A stretch of 64,000 bases of DNA from the NCBI RefSeq assembly GCF_016907695.1, contig NZ_JAFBCK010000001.1, positions 2,659,001-2,723,000 on the forward strand. The letters are read 5' to 3'. Both the position numbers and the translations under genes were made by a program. Under the pieces are notes generated by a model, which worked only from the letters and a program-made list of their open reading frames with translations, was not told where the DNA came from and did not search any database. Each line of letters opens with the position of its first letter. The stretch's first letter is position 1. Origin of the DNA: Actinokineospora baliensis (GTDB lineage: Bacteria; Actinomycetota; Actinomycetes; Mycobacteriales; Pseudonocardiaceae). Below are positions 54,529 through 62,958 of the stretch, one piece after another.

Positions 54529-56553
54529 ATGCCCGACTCCCTGCCCCCGCTGCGCGAGCTGCTCGCGACCGCGGTCGAGTCGGTCGGCGGGGCGGAGCGC
54601 ACCGGTCAGGTCGAGATGGCCGAGGCGGTGCACGCCAGCATCCGCACCGGCGACCACCTCGCGGTCCAGGCGGGCACCGGCACCGGCAAGTCGCTGGCCT
54701 ACCTGGTGCCCGCGATCCGGCACGCGGTCGCCAACGGCAAGTCCGTCGTGATCTCCACGGCCACCATCGCGCTGCAGCGCCAACTGGTCGACCGCGACCT
54801 GCCCCGGCTCGCCAAGGCCCTGGCCAAGCCCCTCAAGCGCACCCCGACCTTCGCCATCCTCAAGGGCAGGCGCAACTACCTGTGCCTGCACCGCCTGGAC
54901 GGGCCCGCCGACGAGCCGGACGACCAGGTGCTGTTCGACCCGTTCGCGGTGTCGCGGCTCGGGCGCGAGGTCGGCAGGCTGCGCGAGTGGGCCAGCGACA
55001 CCGAACTCGGCGACCGCGACGAACTCGTGCCCGGCGTGTCCGACCAGGCGTGGCGGCAGGTGTCGGTGTCGGCGCGCGAGTGCCTCGGCGCGTCGCGCTG
55101 CCCGATCGGCACCGACTGCTTCGCCGAGCGGGCGCGGGCCGAGGCGGGCAAGGCCGATGTGGTGGTCACCAACCACGCGCTGCTGGCCATCGACGCCCTG
55201 GGCACGGCCCAGGTGCTGCCCGAGCACGACGTGGTGATCATCGACGAGGCGCACGACCTGGTCGACCGGGTCACCTCGGTGGCCACCGGGGAGCTGTCGG
55301 CGACGGCGGTGTCGATCGCCGCGCGGCGGTCGGGGAAGCTGGTGACCGACGAGGTCGCCGACCGGCTCATCGAGGCTGGTGAAGGCCTCGCGATGCTGCT
55401 CTCGGAGGCGCCCGCGGGCCGGGTCGACGACCTGCCGGAGCCGGTGGCCGTCACGCTGCAGGCGATCCGCGACGCCGCGCACGGGTGCGTCACCGCGATC
55501 GGACCGGACCGCAAGGACGACCCCGAAGCGGCGACCTCGCGCAAGCTGGCACTCTCAGCGCTTGAAGAGGTCCACGACACCGCCGTGCGGATCCTGGAGG
55601 CGTTCGGCGCCGAGGACGGCAAGCTGCGCGACGTCGTGTGGGTGAGCGGGGACATCAACGCCGCCGGACCTCGACCGGTGTCGCTGCGGGTCGCGCCGCT
55701 CGGCGTGGCCGGGCTCCTGCGGGAGAAGCTCTTCGGCGAGAACACCACAGTGCTGACCTCGGCGACCCTGACCCTCGGCGGCACCTTCGACGCCCTGGCC
55801 AAGCAGTGGGGCCTGCCGGGCAAGCAGCGGGTGGGCGTCAAGGCCGAGGGAACGGCGACGGACAAGGAACCCACCGACGACATCCGGTGGAGCGGCATGG
55901 ACGTCGGCTCCCCGTTCGACCACCCCAAGTCCGGCATCCTCTACACCGCGCGGCACCTCCCCCCACCAGGGCGCGACGGGCTCCCACCCGCGTACCTGGA
56001 AGAGCTGCGCGAACTGGTCACCGCGGCCGGTGGCCGCACACTGGGCCTGTTCTCCTCGATGCGCGCCGCCAAGCAGGCCACCGCCGAGTTGCGCAACAAG
56101 GTCGACGTCGACATCTTGTGCCAGGGCGACGACTCCACGGCCCTGCTGGTCAAGAAATTCGCCGAGAACCCGCCCACCTGCCTGTTCGGCACGCTGTCGC
56201 TGTGGCAGGGGGTGGACGTGCCGGGACCGTCGCTGACGCTGGTCGTGATGGACCGGATCCCGTTCCCCCGCCCGGACGACCCGCTGGCCTCAGCCAGGCA
56301 ACGCGCCGTGGAGTCCAGGGGCGGCAACGGGTTCCTGACGGTCGCCGCCACGCACGCCGCGCTGCTGCTCGCCCAGGGCGCGGGCAGGCTGCTGCGGTCG
56401 ATGGACGACAAGGGGGTGGTCGCGGTGCTCGACCCGCGCCTGGCCACCGCCCGCTACGGCGGGTTCCTGCGCGCGTCCCTGCCCCCCTTCTGGCCGACGA
56501 CCGATCCCGAGGTCGTGCGGGCCGCGCTGCGCCGACTGGCGGCGGCGAGCTGA
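54529..56553 (+). CDS. dinG: DinG/YoaA-family ATP-dependent helicase (XPD-like)
   Basis: 674 aa from ATG 54529. Walker A AGTGTGKSLAYLVPAI (about 48-63), DEAH box VVIIDEAHDLVDRV (about 237), and Fe-S Cys: CLHRLDG, then CLGASRCPIGTDCF just before the motif KADVVVTNHALL. C-terminal motifs V/VI (GTLSLWQGVDVPGPSLTLVV, AQGAGRLLRS) are present. XPD-like 5'-3' helicases of this sort unwind D-loops and R-loops. Diverges from the secreted-protein gene; the in-frame region upstream of 54529 is promoter. Confidence 0.9.
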   Translation: MPDSLPPLRELLATAVESVGGAERTGQVEMAEAVHASIRTGDHLAVQAGTGTGKSLAYLVPAIRHAVANGKSVVISTATIALQRQLVDRDLPRLAKALAKPLKRTPTFAILKGRRNYLCLHRLDGPADEPDDQVLFDPFAVSRLGREVGRLREWASDTELGDRDELVPGVSDQAWRQVSVSARECLGASRCPIGTDCFAERARAEAGKADVVVTNHALLAIDALGTAQVLPEHDVVIIDEAHDLVDRVTSVATGELSATAVSIAARRSGKLVTDEVADRLIEAGEGLAMLLSEAPAGRVDDLPEPVAVTLQAIRDAAHGCVTAIGPDRKDDPEAATSRKLALSALEEVHDTAVRILEAFGAEDGKLRDVVWVSGDINAAGPRPVSLRVAPLGVAGLLREKLFGENTTVLTSATLTLGGTFDALAKQWGLPGKQRVGVKAEGTATDKEPTDDIRWSGMDVGSPFDHPKSGILYTARHLPPPGRDGLPPAYLEELRELVTAAGGRTLGLFSSMRAAKQATAELRNKVDVDILCQGDDSTALLVKKFAENPPTCLFGTLSLWQGVDVPGPSLTLVVMDRIPFPRPDDPLASARQRAVESRGGNGFLTVAATHAALLLAQGAGRLLRSMDDKGVVAVLDPRLATARYGGFLRASLPPFWPTTDPEVVRAALRRLAAAS

Positions 56554-56583
56554 ATGCAGTTCGAGATCCCTAGCGGAGGACGC

Positions 56584-56925
56584 GTGTCTGTCATTCCCGG
56601 CGACGGCTCTGCCATGCCCGACCGCGGCATCACCGTGGACGACACCGGCGTGCGCAGAACGCTGGCCGACGGCACCGAAGAGGCGGTGAGCTGGACCGAC
56701 CTCGCGGAGGTCGCGATTCGGACGACGCCTGAGGGGCCGTGGAAGGAAGATGTGTTCTTCCTGCTGATGCGGGCTGGTGGGGGCGGGTGTGCGGTTCCTG
56801 CTGGGCATCCGTCGGCGGATGACCTGATGGCGCGGTTGCAGTCGCTGCCGAACTTTGACAATGACGCGTTTGTTGAGGCTATGACGACTACTGAGGATGG
56901 GCTGTTTGTGATCTGGCAGCGGTGA
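56584..56925 (+). CDS. Small protein of unknown function
   Basis: 113 aa from GTG 56584, which GGAGGA precedes by 5 bp; ATG 56554 is a longer possibility that touches the helicase stop. The sequence has beta-strand-like GITVDDTGVRRTLADGTEEAVSW, then LAEVAIRTTPEGPWKEDVFFLLM, and a helical end FVEAMTTTEDGLFVIWQR. Codon use drifts to lower GC in the last 150 bp. I do not recognise the family, though similar PH-like small proteins of about 115 aa are common in actinomycetes. Downstream lies a dispersed repeat. Confidence 0.65.
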   Translation: MSVIPGDGSAMPDRGITVDDTGVRRTLADGTEEAVSWTDLAEVAIRTTPEGPWKEDVFFLLMRAGGGGCAVPAGHPSADDLMARLQSLPNFDNDAFVEAMTTTEDGLFVIWQR

Positions 56926-56943
56926 TCTTCGGCTCACCTTCGG

Positions 56944-57211
56944 CATTGCGACCGGACCCGTGGTGGTCCAGTGTGCTCGATGGGGCGCGGTCGGCTTTGC
57001 GCTGGATCCGCGGTGGTCCGGGGTGCTCGATGGGGCGAACTTGTTTTGCGCGGGGCCCCTGCACCAGCCGTGGCAGGACCGCAAAAGCCGGGGCCGAAGA
57101 GCATGGCCCTGCAGCGAGGCAAGGCTACGACTGCCGCCACCCCACACAAAACAAGTCCGCCCCATCGAGCATTTCGGGTGGGCGGCTTCCGAGTGTCCAG
57201 TGGTTGCTACT
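56944..57211. repeat. Dispersed repeat with terminal inverted repeats, copy 2 (inverse to copy 1)
   Basis: The core (57025-57170, 146 bp) has ends GCTCGATGGGGCGAAC and their inverted match, with about 90% identity by eye to the reverse complement of 40707-40850. Flanks also match: the left flank GCGACCGGACCC and the right flank GGCTTCCGAGTGTCCAGTGG. In this copy the left flank is duplicated (56966-56996 and 57011-57036). No transposase. Confidence 0.75.
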
Positions 57212-57244
57212 GGCGTCGGGGTAGGGGCTCTGTACTTCGTGGAG

Positions 57245-58021
57245 TCAAGGGCGCCATTGGGCTATGACGGTGACTGTTCCTGGGGCTACTTCGGTGAAGC
57301 CGGCGTCGCGGACGGCTGTGGTGCGTTGGGTTTGCCAGGCTTTGTCGGGGTCTGGGCCGGGGTGGAGTTGGTGCCAGTGGGCGGTGGTGGGGGTGCGGAC
57401 CGCGCAGTGGAAGTTGGTGGTGGACCAGGACTTCAGGTCGTCGGCGCGGTTGGTGGCGTGGAGCAGGGCGGCCAGCAGCATGGTGGCGTGGCCGACCTGG
57501 GCGGCGGCTTTGCCGACGGTCATGGGGACGTCGGGGTTGAGCCAGAGGATGGGGGTTTCGGGCGGGACTGGGCCGGGGGTGTCCTCGGGGAGTTCGCTGC
57601 CGGAGATTTGTAGGCGGGACAACACTTTTGGGGATTCGGCCACTAGGCCGGGGACCAGGGCGCGGGCTTCAGCGCCGTCCACGGAGATGGTGATGCCGGG
57701 GAGGTCTTGGACGGCTTCCCAATGAGCGCCACGGGCTCGGCGGGCGACTTTGCGGATGCGGCTGCGGACCCAGATGTCGACTTCGTTGTGCCAGGGGGCT
57801 TCTGGTGTAGCGGCGCGGTCGTCCAGGCAGACGGCGAGGGCGGCTGCGGCGGCGGCTTCCAGGAGCGGGGTGCGGGCTGGCTGGGGGTCGCGCTCGACGC
57901 GCAGGACTATGGGCATGGCGCGGACCAGGGCGGGGTCCTCGTCGCCGGTGTCGTTGGTGGCTTCGGCGGGCAGGCGCAGCCACGTGGCGTAGCGGGCGGC
58001 GAGGGGATCCAGGATGGTCAT
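57245..58021 (-). CDS. Peptidyl-tRNA hydrolase (PTH2)-like protein
   Basis: 258 aa, ATG. The C-terminal 110 residues hold the PTH2 pattern, MTVGKAAAQVGHATMLLAALL and VRDAGFTEVAPGTVTVIA (core of each quoted), in which G-K-A-A-A-Q-x-G-H-A is the hallmark. The N-terminal 140 residues are helical and of unknown function; most PTH2 enzymes have only about 120 residues. Long versions of this kind occur in actinomycetes. Activity on peptidyl-tRNA is inferred from the fold. Confidence 0.72.
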   Translation of the reverse strand: MTILDPLAARYATWLRLPAEATNDTGDEDPALVRAMPIVLRVERDPQPARTPLLEAAAAAALAVCLDDRAATPEAPWHNEVDIWVRSRIRKVARRARGAHWEAVQDLPGITISVDGAEARALVPGLVAESPKVLSRLQISGSELPEDTPGPVPPETPILWLNPDVPMTVGKAAAQVGHATMLLAALLHATNRADDLKSWSTTNFHCAVRTPTTAHWHQLHPGPDPDKAWQTQRTTAVRDAGFTEVAPGTVTVIAQWRP

Positions 58022-58033
58022 TGTGCGGCCAGC

Positions 58034-58939
58034 CTACTCGGGAACACCGACCGGGACGGGGGTCGCGGCGCGGGGCCTGTGGACAACCGGCTTCGGCGAC
58101 GGGGTGCTGACCGCGCCCGCGCAGGCGGCGACCACGAGGCCGATTGCGGCGATGTCGGTGAGGGCGAGGGTCTGGTCCAGCAGGAAGAACCCCGCTGCGG
58201 CAGCGAGAGCGGGCGCCAGGCTGGTGAGGACGGCGAAGGTCGCGGGGGTGAGTTTGCGCAGTGCCAAGAGTTCCAGCGTGTAGGGCAGCGCGGACGCCAG
58301 CACGGCGACTGCCGTACCGATGACCAGGACGACCGGGTTGAGCAGCCGGGTTCCGGCGTCGGCGATCCCGACGGGCAGGCTGATCGCGGCGGAGACGGCG
58401 AGGGCCAGGGCGATTCCGTCGGTCTTCGGGAACCGGGAGCCGGAGCGGGCGGCGAGCAGGATGTAGCAGGCCCACAGCGCACCCGCGACGAGCACGAACC
58501 CGACCCCGATCGGGTCGAGTTCGTCGAACCCGCCGCGACCGAGCAGGGCAACGCCACCAGCGGCCAGCGCGGCCCACATCCAGCTACTCGCCCGCTTCGA
58601 CGCAACCACAGACAGCGTAAGAGGGCCGAGCACCTCTAGAGCGACAGCCGCGCCAAGAGGGATGCGGGCGATGGCTTGGTAGAAGCACAGGTTCATGCAC
58701 GCGAGCACGGCGCCGAAGCCCAAGATGACCTGCCAGTCCGCTCGGCGGTAGCCGCGTACTTTCGGCCTGCAGATCAAGCACATCAGCACGGCGCCCAGGC
58801 CGAGCCGCAGCCCGACCATGCCCGCCGCCCCGGCCTGCGGGAACACCCGCGCGGCCAACGCGGCACCGACCATCTGCGACACCAGCGCGCCCAACACCAG
58901 GCCAACACCCACGGCGTCCCCGCCTCGCTCATTGCTCAC
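58034..58939 (-). CDS. EamA-family exporter (RhtA-like)
   Basis: 301 aa, start at 58939. Ten predicted membrane segments in two EamA repeats, with an RhtA-like FYQAIARIPLGAAVALEVLGPL (core ARIPLGAAVALEVLGPL) and LTPATFAVLTSLAPALAAAAGFFLLDQTLALTDIAAIGLVV (family-typical end of repeat 2). RhtA relatives export threonine/homoserine; the substrate here is unknown. Divergent from a LysR regulator 69 bp away, which probably controls it. Confidence 0.88.
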   Translation of the reverse strand: MSNERGGDAVGVGLVLGALVSQMVGAALAARVFPQAGAAGMVGLRLGLGAVLMCLICRPKVRGYRRADWQVILGFGAVLACMNLCFYQAIARIPLGAAVALEVLGPLTLSVVASKRASSWMWAALAAGGVALLGRGGFDELDPIGVGFVLVAGALWACYILLAARSGSRFPKTDGIALALAVSAAISLPVGIADAGTRLLNPVVLVIGTAVAVLASALPYTLELLALRKLTPATFAVLTSLAPALAAAAGFFLLDQTLALTDIAAIGLVVAACAGAVSTPSPKPVVHRPRAATPVPVGVPE

Positions 58940-59008
58940 GGCACCGACGCTACGGACGCGAAATCCGCAGGTGAAATGCTATTCCAGCAGCGGTTATGCT
59001 CTACAGAC

Positions 59009-59869
59009 ATGACCGTGGAGTTGCGGCACCTGCGGGCCTTCCTGGTGATCGCCGAGGAAGGCAACATCACCCGCGCGGCGGCCCGGCTGCACACGGGTCA
59101 ACCCGCGTTGTCGCGCACGCTGCAGGCCCTGGAGTCGCACCTGGGCGTGCGGCTGGTCGACCGCTCCACCCACCACTTGCGACTGACCGACGCGGGCCGG
59201 GACTTCCGCGCTCGGGCCGCCACAGCGGTCGCGGCGGTCGACGCGGCACTCGACCCGGCCAGAGCGGGGACCTGGCCGCTGCGCCTAGGCCATTCCTGGT
59301 CCGCCTTGGGTCAACACACGGCGACGGTCCTGCGGCTGTGGCACCGAGCCCACCCCAAGATGCCGCTGGAGCTGTTGCGCATGGACGACCGGTCGGCAGG
59401 GCTGGCGTCCGGTCGGGTCGACGCCGCCCTGGTCCGGGCCCCCTTGCGAAGCCCCGGCGTCCGCAGCACCCACCTCTACGACGAACCCCGAGTAGCCGCC
59501 GTCTCCGCCGACAGCCCCCTGGCCGACCGCGACACCCTCACCCTCGCCGACCTGGCCACCCACCCCGTCATCGTCAACCCCGCCACCGGCACCACCACCG
59601 TCGGCCTGTGGGGCGCGACCCACCGCCCCACCACGGTCCTGGAGGTCGACAACACCGACGACTGGCTCGCGGCCATCGCCGCCACCCAAGGAGTCGGTGT
59701 CAGCTCCGCCGCCACCGCCACCATCCACCCCTTCCCCGGCGTCACCTACAAACCCCTCACCGACGCCCCCGCCCTCCCCCTCCACCTGGCCTGGAACGAC
59801 CCGCCGAGCCACCCGGCGGTCACCGACCTGGCCGCCTTCATCCGGCGGGTCGCACAACCCGCGGGTTGA
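59009..59869 (+). CDS. LysR-family transcriptional regulator
   Basis: 286 aa from ATG 59009. N-terminal HTH LRHLRAFLVIAEEGNITRAA and RLHTGQPALSRTLQALESHLG, with the effector domain of normal length beyond residue 90. The promoter gap of 69 bp shared with the EamA gene includes TTATGCT, near the ATG, and an AT-rich GAAATGCTATTCC, where a LysR site may lie. Likely regulates the divergent exporter. Confidence 0.9.
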   Translation: MTVELRHLRAFLVIAEEGNITRAAARLHTGQPALSRTLQALESHLGVRLVDRSTHHLRLTDAGRDFRARAATAVAAVDAALDPARAGTWPLRLGHSWSALGQHTATVLRLWHRAHPKMPLELLRMDDRSAGLASGRVDAALVRAPLRSPGVRSTHLYDEPRVAAVSADSPLADRDTLTLADLATHPVIVNPATGTTTVGLWGATHRPTTVLEVDNTDDWLAAIAATQGVGVSSAATATIHPFPGVTYKPLTDAPALPLHLAWNDPPSHPAVTDLAAFIRRVAQPAG

Positions 59870-59905
59870 GCTCCCCCGGACACTCCTGGTCGCATGAACC
59901 TCGGA

Positions 59906-59922
59906 ATAATCTCGTGTATTAT
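59906..59922 (+). promoter_or_regulatory. Promoter/operator of the ImmA/IrrE gene; leaderless start likely
   Basis: A -10-like TATTAT (59917-59922) ends 7 bp before GTG 59930, so the transcript may begin at the start codon. ATAAT and ATTAT (59906-59910, 59918-59922) form an inverted repeat with 7-nt spacer that overlaps the -10, a plausible operator for the gene's own XRE domain. The surrounding sequence is strikingly AT-rich for this genome. Confidence 0.5.
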
Positions 59923-59929
59923 CGGCGAG

Positions 59930-61045
59930 GTGAGTGACTCGCTGTGGCCGGACGAGCCGGGGGTGAACCCTCAGGTGCTGGTCGCGGCCCGAGAAGCGCT
60001 CGGGTGGACGCAAGGGCAGTTGGCCGATCGGCTGAGTGAGCTGTCCGGGGCGCGGCCGAAGATCAGCCAGGGGTACGTGTCCCGCGTCGAGAAGGGGGTC
60101 TTGTCCGCGCAGGCGGACCGGGCCGAGTTGTTCGCAGCGGCGCTGGGGTGCACGGTAGACCTCCTCGTCAGCGAAGCGAAGCTGTGGTCGCTGGGTGATG
60201 GGTGCCTCTACCACCGCAATCGCACTTCGACGAAGTCATCAACTTTGCGCAGGCTGCACGCCCAGGTGAACCTGGTGCGGCTCGCTCTGCACCGGCTCGC
60301 GGCCGCGGTCGGGGTTGAACTCCCCGTGTTCGACATGACCCCGATGCCGGTCGGTGGTCTTTACGGGCCCAGCGACGCGGCCAGGGCGGTGCGGGAGTCG
60401 TTGGGGCTGGGCAAGGGCGCCGTTGAGTCGGTCACTGGCGTCGCAGAACGGCTCGGCGTGCTGGTCGTCCCGATGTCGTTGGGGGGCCGGGAAGTCGACG
60501 CGACAAGCCTCCACCCGCCGGGTGAGGCGCCGATTTTCGTGGTCAACACCGATGCGCCCACGGACCGCCAGCGGTTCACCCTCGCGCACGAACTCGGCCA
60601 CCTCGTCTGCGCACCCGAGGTGGACCTCGATGTGGAGGAGATGGCGCAGGCCTTCGCCGCCGAACTGCTCGCGCCCGCCCGAGAGGTGCGAGTCGACCTG
60701 GCCGCTGCCCCGATCACGCCCGCCCGACTGCTCCAGTTGAAATCGGTGTGGCGGGTCTCGGCCGCCGCCTTGTTGCGGCGCGCCGTTGATCTCGCGGTGG
60801 TCACCGACTCGCGGTACCGCACGGTGAGCGCGCAGATGTCCGCGTTGGGGTGGCGGTCGACCGAACCGGACCCACTGCCGCGGGAGCGAACTCGGGTCGT
60901 CCCCGCCCTGCTGGCGTCTTCGGTGGCCGACCTCGGTGGGCCACGAGCGGCGGCAGGCGTCGCAGGTGCTCCGCTCGAGGTGCTGCGAGGAGCTTTCGGT
61001 GTTGGCTTGGTTGACGGGGAGCCTTCGGAAGGGAGTGGGACGTGA
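59930..61045 (+). CDS. XRE-HTH / ImmA-IrrE metallopeptidase regulator
   Basis: 371 aa from GTG 59930. XRE domain about 12-75 (AREALGWTQGQLADRLSEL, PKISQGYVSRVEKGVLS). ImmA/IrrE peptidase domain about 170-290 with HELGH (220-224) and a downstream E in FAAELLAPAREV for the zinc site. Such fused proteins (the IrrE/DdrO- and ImmA/ImmR-like logic) cleave or sense a repressor after a stress. It overlaps the next gene by 4 bp (GTGA), so the two make a tight unit. The ORF's AT-rich promoter suggests autoregulation. Confidence 0.88.
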   Translation: MSDSLWPDEPGVNPQVLVAAREALGWTQGQLADRLSELSGARPKISQGYVSRVEKGVLSAQADRAELFAAALGCTVDLLVSEAKLWSLGDGCLYHRNRTSTKSSTLRRLHAQVNLVRLALHRLAAAVGVELPVFDMTPMPVGGLYGPSDAARAVRESLGLGKGAVESVTGVAERLGVLVVPMSLGGREVDATSLHPPGEAPIFVVNTDAPTDRQRFTLAHELGHLVCAPEVDLDVEEMAQAFAAELLAPAREVRVDLAAAPITPARLLQLKSVWRVSAAALLRRAVDLAVVTDSRYRTVSAQMSALGWRSTEPDPLPRERTRVVPALLASSVADLGGPRAAAGVAGAPLEVLRGAFGVGLVDGEPSEGSGT

Positions 61046-62211
61046 CCGATGCGGATGCTCTTGCGGTGAGTCTGGCCACGAGGACTGGCCCGATCCGGCC
61101 CGGTGGACCCCACGACGACCTGTACGACCGCATGCTCGTCTACACCCGACCCCAGCAGGTTTCGGCCGTCCTTCCGCACTTGAGTGCTGCTCGTGGCGGT
61201 TTGGTTCTCGCGGGTGCCAACGTGTATCGCCGTGCTCGGAAGCTGCGGGATGGCGGGTTCGTCGGTCCGTTGCTGATTGATCCGGCTGAGTACGAGACGA
61301 CTTTTGCCACGCCCGGGCAGCCGTTCGTCGGACCTACCGGCTGCCTTCTGGTACCCCCCTTGTCTGAATTGCTTGACCGTCAACGCTTGGCAGGCGCTAC
61401 AGCCGTGCTGACTCCCACCGGATACATCGCGGCGGGTGAGGTCGACACTCTCCGCGCCGCGGTTCGCCAAGTGCGGGCACTGGGACGCGACGACGTCATC
61501 TTCGTCGTCCCGATGGACATCTCGTTGCTCGGTCGTGCGTTCTTCGCCCAGACCAAAGCCATCCTCGCGGCGGCCGGATGTCCGATCGCGCCGATCTTGG
61601 GCGGGCAGTTCGACCCCATCGGCCATGATCCGAAGCGGGTCATCCCGAACTTGCGCGAGCTCGCGGCTGCGGTCCCCCTGCTCCCGTTGCGCACGGATTT
61701 CAACGCGTTCGACCTGATGGCGCACGGCGCGTTCGCGGCAGCGATCGGCACGGGTGGGTCAGTTCGCCACACCGTGAGCCCAGCCGAGAAGCCCAAGTCC
61801 TTCGGTGGCGGCAAGGACAGGTCGCCGAGCGTGCTCTTTCCCGAACTGGCGTGCTGGTGGCGGGGTAGCAAGATCGCCACACTCTACGGTGCCCGCCCGA
61901 ACATCGCCGCTCGCTGCCCCTGTGCGGTGTGCGGGCAGCGCAGGCTGACCCGGTTCACCGGACAGGCGCACCAGAACGAGGCGCTGGCACACGCCGTCGC
62001 GGTGTGGTCCGGCTGGGCGGACGACATGCTCGCCGCCACCTCCATGAACGGCCGGGCGCAGTACTGGCGAAACGTGTGCGCGGGAGCGGTGCACCACCAC
62101 GAGATGATCGCTACCCAGCTCGGTAGGCTTGAGCCGCTCGAACCGCAGAAAGCATTGCGGCACTGGGCCGAACTCCCGTTGTGGCCAAGCGACACCGCAG
62201 CCGTGCGGTAG
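61042..62211 (+). CDS. TGT-like (tRNA-guanine transglycosylase fold) protein
   Basis: 389 aa, GTG overlapping the preceding stop. The C-terminal zinc motif C-x-C-x2-C (Cys292, Cys294, Cys297 in ARCPCAVCGQRRL) with a later His is that of tRNA-guanine transglycosylases. Further TGT-like elements are PMDISLLG, PILGGQFDPIGHDP and LRTDFNAFDLMAHG. The rest is divergent from TGT of queuosine synthesis; DpdA, which puts deazaguanine into DNA, belongs to the same superfamily. Base exchange on tRNA or DNA is possible, but the substrate and target are unknown. No preQ0 genes lie nearby. Confidence 0.65.
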   Translation: MTDADALAVSLATRTGPIRPGGPHDDLYDRMLVYTRPQQVSAVLPHLSAARGGLVLAGANVYRRARKLRDGGFVGPLLIDPAEYETTFATPGQPFVGPTGCLLVPPLSELLDRQRLAGATAVLTPTGYIAAGEVDTLRAAVRQVRALGRDDVIFVVPMDISLLGRAFFAQTKAILAAAGCPIAPILGGQFDPIGHDPKRVIPNLRELAAAVPLLPLRTDFNAFDLMAHGAFAAAIGTGGSVRHTVSPAEKPKSFGGGKDRSPSVLFPELACWWRGSKIATLYGARPNIAARCPCAVCGQRRLTRFTGQAHQNEALAHAVAVWSGWADDMLAATSMNGRAQYWRNVCAGAVHHHEMIATQLGRLEPLEPQKALRHWAELPLWPSDTAAVR

Positions 62212-62214
62212 CGG

Positions 62215-62868
62215 TCAACCGGCCAGCTCGTGGAAGATTGCCTCGCTGAACCACCATGCTGCCGCGGTCGGTTGCCAATCGGCCACGGCCTCCGGTTCGA
62301 CGATGACCTCGGCCTCTCGGCCGAAGCTCACAGCGAGCCCGACCCCACCCCGACGTGCGAGCGCCACCGCTGGGCCGATGTCCTCCGGCGCCGACCGCAG
62401 AAGCGTGAGGCGCGAGCAGTAGGCCGCGAACCTGGACGCGCGCAGGAGGCCAGTGCGCCAGTGGTCGGTCCGGACGATCGCCAGCAGCGGGTTGAGGACT
62501 GGGACTGCCGCTCGCACGACCTGCCCGTCGCCGATGTCGACCACACCAGGTGGCATCCGGCGCAGCGCCGCCCGGGTGGTCGCGTCCAGCGACCCCATCG
62601 GGACCGGCAGACCGGCCGGAAGTGTCATGAGCGTGTCGATGAGGTTCAGATCATGGAGTCCGGACAGCCCGTGGGCGGCCCTGCGTCCGCGCTCGTGGTC
62701 GTCTACCTGGCAGGCGAACCAGGCGCTGGTGTCGAAAACCCGGGCTCGTACCCAGGTCAACCCCGGCCTGGCCCAAGCGGGCAGGAGGGTTGGTTCCAGG
62801 TGCGACAGCGCGGAGTAAGCGTTCAACGATCCACCCCGGCTACCCCAATCCGCTCCGCGAGCACCCAT
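62215..62868 (-). CDS. Protein of unknown function, convergent to the TGT-like gene
   Basis: 217 aa, ATG 62868 with GAGAAG just upstream (weak). The motif VFDTSAWFACQVDDHERG near residue 45 has an isolated DTSAW, a PIN-like metal position (D-x-S-x-W), and ADWQ/EPEAVADW comes later. The remaining acidic residues expected of a PIN nuclease are not clear, so I do not claim one. The 3' end is 3 bp from the TGT-like stop. Possibly part of the same island on the opposite strand. Confidence 0.6.
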   Translation of the reverse strand: MGARGADWGSRGGSLNAYSALSHLEPTLLPAWARPGLTWVRARVFDTSAWFACQVDDHERGRRAAHGLSGLHDLNLIDTLMTLPAGLPVPMGSLDATTRAALRRMPPGVVDIGDGQVVRAAVPVLNPLLAIVRTDHWRTGLLRASRFAAYCSRLTLLRSAPEDIGPAVALARRGGVGLAVSFGREAEVIVEPEAVADWQPTAAAWWFSEAIFHELAG

Positions 62869-62958
62869 CTTCTCGCACGGGCCCGTGTCCCGCGCGATCA
62901 GCGCACGACTCAGCCTAGCGGAGTTCTGTCTGGTGAAGGGCCAATGTGGACAGTAGTG

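Noticed and set aside
62715..62770. PIN-nuclease reading of the 62215-62868 protein from its DTSAW motif
   Set aside because: Only the first acidic position is apparent; the remaining PIN acidic residues could not be located, so toxin function was not claimed.
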